Part shown: positions 5,383-7,542 of the stretch, piece by piece
Layout of the letters: each line of letters starts with the position of its first letter
Numbering within the stretch: the stretch's first letter is position 1
NCBI GenBank assembly: GCA_013815405.1
Contig: JACDGF010000098.1
Location: forward strand, 1 to 7,542
Length of the DNA stretch: 7,542 nucleotides
DNA from: Caulobacteraceae bacterium
GTDB taxonomy: Bacteria > Pseudomonadota > Alphaproteobacteria > Caulobacterales > Caulobacteraceae
Direction of reading: 5' to 3'
Notes under the pieces: generated by a model
The model's database searches: none
Seen by the model: only the letters and a program-made list of their open reading frames with translations
Told to the model about the DNA's origin: nothing
Program-made: the position numbers and the translations under genes

Positions 5383-6144
5383 TCAGGTCTTCAGCTTATA
5401 GCCGGTCATGAAGATCCACCACACGGTGATCAGGCAGAGCGCCATGAAGCCCAGGGTCATGGAGAGGCTCAAGGTCACGCCGACGTCGGAGACGCCATAG
5501 AAGCTCCAGCGGAAGCCGCTGACCAGATAGACCACCGGATTGAACAGGGTGACCTTGCGCCACAGGGGCGGCAGCATGGCGATGGAATAGAAGCTGCCGC
5601 CCAGGAAGGTCAGCGGGGTGATGATCAGGGTCGGCACGATCTGCAGTTTCTCGAAGCCGTCGGCCCACACCCCGATGATGAAGCCGAACAGGCTGAAGGT
5701 CACCGCGGTGAGAACGAGGAAAGCCGCCATCATCACTGGATGGGCGATGTGGAAAGGCACGAAGAGGCGCGCGGTGGCGAGGATCACCAGGCCCAGCAGG
5801 ATCGACTTGGTCGCCGCGGCGCCGACATAGCCGATCACCGCCTCGGCCCAGGAGACCGGCGCCGACAGCAGTTCGTAGATGGTGCCCGACCATTTGGGCA
5901 TGTGGATGCCGAAGGAGGCGTTGGAAATGCTCTCGGTGAGCAGGGAGAGCATCAACAGCCCCGGCACGATGAAGGCGGCGTAGCTCACCCCGTCGATGGC
6001 GGTCATCCGCGAGCCGATCGCCGAGCCGAAGACCACGAAATAGAGCGAGGTGGAGATCACCGGGGCCAAGAGGCTCTGGGTCAGGGTGCGGAACCAGCGC
6101 GACAGTTCGAAGAGGTAGATGGCGCGGACGCCCAAAAGGTTCAT
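5383..6144 (-). CDS. yadH: ABC-2 type transporter permease, YadH-like
   Basis: A 253-residue inner-membrane permease that pairs with the ATPase encoded just upstream to form an ABC exporter; the substrate is unknown. It resembles E. coli YadH along its length: an amphipathic N-terminus with [20 protein letters not shown], then TM segments at about 24-42, 54-74, 105-127, 136-160, 168-188 and 226-247. The ABC-2 signature region [20 protein letters not shown] (178-197) is followed by [14 protein letters not shown] (200-213). The ATG at 6144 overlaps the ATPase stop as ATGA without a strong ribosome site, so translation is coupled. The frame is open far upstream, but that part lies over the ATPase and is low-complexity Arg/Gly/Pro, so it is not coding. 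No frameshift is seen. Family is secure; the exact orthologue and cargo are not. Confidence 0.93.
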   Translation of the reverse strand: MNLLGVRAIYLFELSRWFRTLTQSLLAPVISTSLYFVVFGSAIGSRMTAIDGVSYAAFIVPGLLMLSLLTESISNASFGIHMPKWSGTIYELLSAPVSWAEAVIGYVGAAATKSILLGLVILATARLFVPFHIAHPVMMAAFLVLTAVTFSLFGFIIGVWADGFEKLQIVPTLIITPLTFLGGSFYSIAMLPPLWRKVTLFNPVVYLVSGFRWSFYGVSDVGVTLSLSMTLGFMALCLITVWWIFMTGYKLKT

Positions 6145-7070
6145 GGCCGGGTGCTCACCAGGCCGACGAAGATGTCTTCCAGGGAACTCTGGCTGGTCTG
6201 GAGGTCGGCGAAATCGACCCCCGCCTCGCCCAGCCGGCGCATCAGGGCGGCGATGCCGGTCGCCTCGGCTTTCGCATCGAAGGTGTAGACGAGCTGGGTG
6301 CCGTCGGCGGCGAGCTCCAGGGGATAGCCGGCCAGGGCGGGGGGAAGGGCGGCCAGGGGCTCGCGCAGGTTCAGGCTCAGCTGTTTCTTGCCGAGCTTCT
6401 CCATCAGCGCCGCCTTGTCCTCGACGAGGATCAGGGCGCCCCCGCTGATCACCCCGATGCGGTCGGCCATGTCCTCGGCCTCCTCGATATAGTGGGTGGT
6501 GAGGATGATGGTGACCCCGCCGTCGCGCAGGGAGCGGACCATCTCCCACATGTCGCGCCTCAGCTCGACGTCCACCCCTGCGGTGGGCTCGTCCAGGAAG
6601 AGGATGCGCGGATCGTGCGACAGGGCCTTGGCGATCATCACCCGGCGCTTCATGCCGCCCGACAGCGCCTTGATCGTGCTGTCCTTCTTGTCCCACAGGG
6701 AAAGATCCTTGAGGACTTTCTCAACGTAGGCGCGGTCGCGCGGCTTTCCGAACAGGCCGCGGCTGAAGGTCACCGTCGCCCACACCGTCTCGAAGGCGTC
6801 GGTGGAAAGCTCCTGGGGAACCAGGCCGATCATCGCCCGCGCCGCCCGGTAGTCGGTGATGATGTCGTGGCCGGCGGCGAGCACCTGGCCGGAGGTCGGC
6901 CGGACGATCCCGCAGATGATGTTGATCAAGGTCGTCTTGCCCGCCCCGTTGGGGCCGAGCAAAGCGAAGATCTCGCCTGGGCGGATGTCCAGGTCGATGG
7001 GTTTGAGGGCCTGGACGCCGGAGGCGTAGGTCTTGGTCAGGCCGCGGACGGAGAGGATCGGGGTGGTCAT
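6141..7070 (-). CDS. yadG: ABC transporter ATP-binding protein, YadG-like
   Basis: The 309-residue ATPase that powers the YadH-like permease. All nucleotide-binding motifs are present: Walker [10 protein letters not shown] (39-47), Q-loop VPQ (84-86), signature LSGGMKRR (136-143), Walker [13 protein letters not shown] (156-167) and switch histidine in [16 protein letters not shown] (191-206). The C-terminal 90 residues, ending [20 protein letters not shown], form the small domain seen in YadG-like and other exporter ATPases. The ATG at 7070 gives the expected opening [21 protein letters not shown] longer frame reaches 7454, but its added part lies over the transferase gene and is Ser/Ala/Pro-rich shadow sequence. 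The ribosome site is weak (GCGGAA). It lies 94 bases after the transferase gene and overlaps yadH by 4 bases. It may share transcription with the gene upstream, but no clear promoter is visible. Confidence 0.94.
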   Translation of the reverse strand: MTTPILSVRGLTKTYASGVQALKPIDLDIRPGEIFALLGPNGAGKTTLINIICGIVRPTSGQVLAAGHDIITDYRAARAMIGLVPQELSTDAFETVWATVTFSRGLFGKPRDRAYVEKVLKDLSLWDKKDSTIKALSGGMKRRVMIAKALSHDPRILFLDEPTAGVDVELRRDMWEMVRSLRDGGVTIILTTHYIEEAEDMADRIGVISGGALILVEDKAALMEKLGKKQLSLNLREPLAALPPALAGYPLELAADGTQLVYTFDAKAEATGIAALMRRLGEAGVDFADLQTSQSSLEDIFVGLVSTRP

Positions 7071-7120
7071 TTTCCGCGAGACGCCGCCGCCGCGCGCCCG
7101 CTCCACCTCTTCGGGGTCCC

Positions 7121-7146
7121 CCTCCCCCGCATAGAGGCGCGGGAGG
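7121..7146. repeat. Imperfect GC-rich inverted repeat between the transferase and ATPase genes
   Basis: CCTCCCCCGC (7121-7130) can pair with GCGGGAGG (7139-7146), leaving two unpaired C bases and a short loop. It lies about 20 bases after the transferase stop. It resembles the short CTCCCCCGC-type palindromes that I recall as frequent between genes in Caulobacterales, here in decayed form. There is no T-run, so it is not a standard terminator. Confidence 0.4.
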
Positions 7147-7164
7147 ATTGGGAAAGAATCCGCC

Positions 7165-7542
7165 TCAACCCGCCGCCACCGGTGGTGGGGGCGGCATGGC
7201 GCCGTCGATTTCATTGCCCCGGAGGTGGGCGGGTCGGGCGCTGATCCGCTCCCAGTAGCTTGTGAAGGCTGGGCGCCGGTCGAAGCCGCCGAACTGCATG
7301 CCAAAGCCGATCTGGGAGCCGACATAGACGTCGGCGGCGCTGAACCGGTCGCCGCAGATGTAGTCGCGGCCGGAAACGGCCTGCTCCAAGGTGTCGATCG
7401 TGCGCTCGAAGGTGCCATAGCCGGCCATGCGCTCGCGGCCGGGGGGAACGACAAAGCCCAGGCTCTTGTTGGTCCAGGCCGCCTCGACCGGACCGGCGGC
7501 GAAGAACAGCCAGCGGTAGTAGGCGCCCCGCTCCTTAAGCGG
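7165..7542 (-). CDS. Glutathione S-transferase family protein, C-terminal part (runs off the window)
   Basis: The frame is open from the window edge to a TGA at 7165-7167, giving 125 visible residues. They form the all-helical C-terminal domain of a glutathione S-transferase: [18 protein letters not shown] (5-22), a helix with [20 protein letters not shown] (39-58), then [15 protein letters not shown] (64-78), which holds the conserved N-capping box (Ser/Thr-x-x-Asp) before a hydrophobic helix, and [15 protein letters not shown] (91-105). The thioredoxin-like, glutathione-binding N-terminal domain is outside the window, so no catalytic residue can be judged. The protein ends in a short run of five prolines. 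The ATG at 7428 is internal and not the start. These enzymes conjugate or reduce small electrophiles in the cytoplasm; the substrate is unknown. It lies upstream of the ABC exporter on the same strand, and a functional link is possible but not shown. Confidence 0.88.
   Translation of the reverse strand, partial: PLKERGAYYRWLFFAAGPVEAAWTNKSLGFVVPPGRERMAGYGTFERTIDTLEQAVSGRDYICGDRFSAADVYVGSQIGFGMQFGGFDRRPAFTSYWERISARPAHLRGNEIDGAMPPPPPVAAG

Noticed and set aside
4667..5401. Plus-strand open frame (244 codons) opposite the isomerase
   Set aside because: It is a Gly/Arg-rich shadow of the cyclophilin gene and overlaps the brnT start.
6145..6696. N-terminal extension of the permease upstream of 6144
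   Set aside because: It overlaps the ATPase coding sequence out of frame and has Arg/Gly/Pro repeats atypical of a permease. The ATG at 6144 gives a standard YadH-like start.
6492..7244. Plus-strand open frame (250 codons) opposite yadG
   Set aside because: It covers the ATPase Walker and signature motifs on the other strand, has low-complexity composition, and resembles no family.
7071..7454. N-terminal extension of the ATPase upstream of 7070
   Set aside because: It runs through the transferase gene in another frame and is Ser/Ala/Pro-rich. The ABC domain begins normally at the ATG at 7070.

Overview
The window is GC-rich and tightly packed. All ten recognisable genes lie on the minus strand, so they read from high to low coordinates. 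Base composition, Caulobacter-like promoter spacing and the protein types suggest an alphaproteobacterium, perhaps Caulobacteraceae; this is inference from style, not proof. No tRNA, rRNA, CRISPR array, transposase or integrase is visible, and no stretch over about 180 bases lacks a gene.

Right part (7542 to 4763), a housekeeping-type cluster. It holds the C-terminal half of a glutathione S-transferase, a YadG/YadH-type ABC exporter (ATPase and ABC-2 permease overlapping as ATGA), and a cyclophilin-type peptidyl-prolyl isomerase with a signal peptide, which starts only 8 bases after the permease stop.

Middle (4722 to 4223), a BrnT toxin / BrnA antitoxin pair overlapping by 4 bases. A 177-base gap follows, with a perfect 10-bp stem-loop nested inside a second perfect 10-bp inverted repeat and a plausible promoter for the next operon.

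Left part (4046 to 1), a type I restriction-modification operon: hsdM, hsdS (4-base overlap), an 89-base gap with a possible promoter, a MerR-HTH/DUF433 antitoxin-like gene, a DUF5615 PIN-like toxin-like gene (one-base overlap), then, 10 bases later, hsdR, which runs off the window. The toxin-antitoxin-like pair thus sits between the specificity and restriction genes, resembling the VapBC45 type.

Working model (inference): HsdM and HsdS methylate the host site and HsdR cuts unmodified DNA. The embedded pair may guard the restriction system as an RNase suicide device, or its DNA-binding antitoxin may set hsdR expression. With BrnTA upstream this is a layered defence locus beside core genes, and the embedded pair is the most interesting part of the window.
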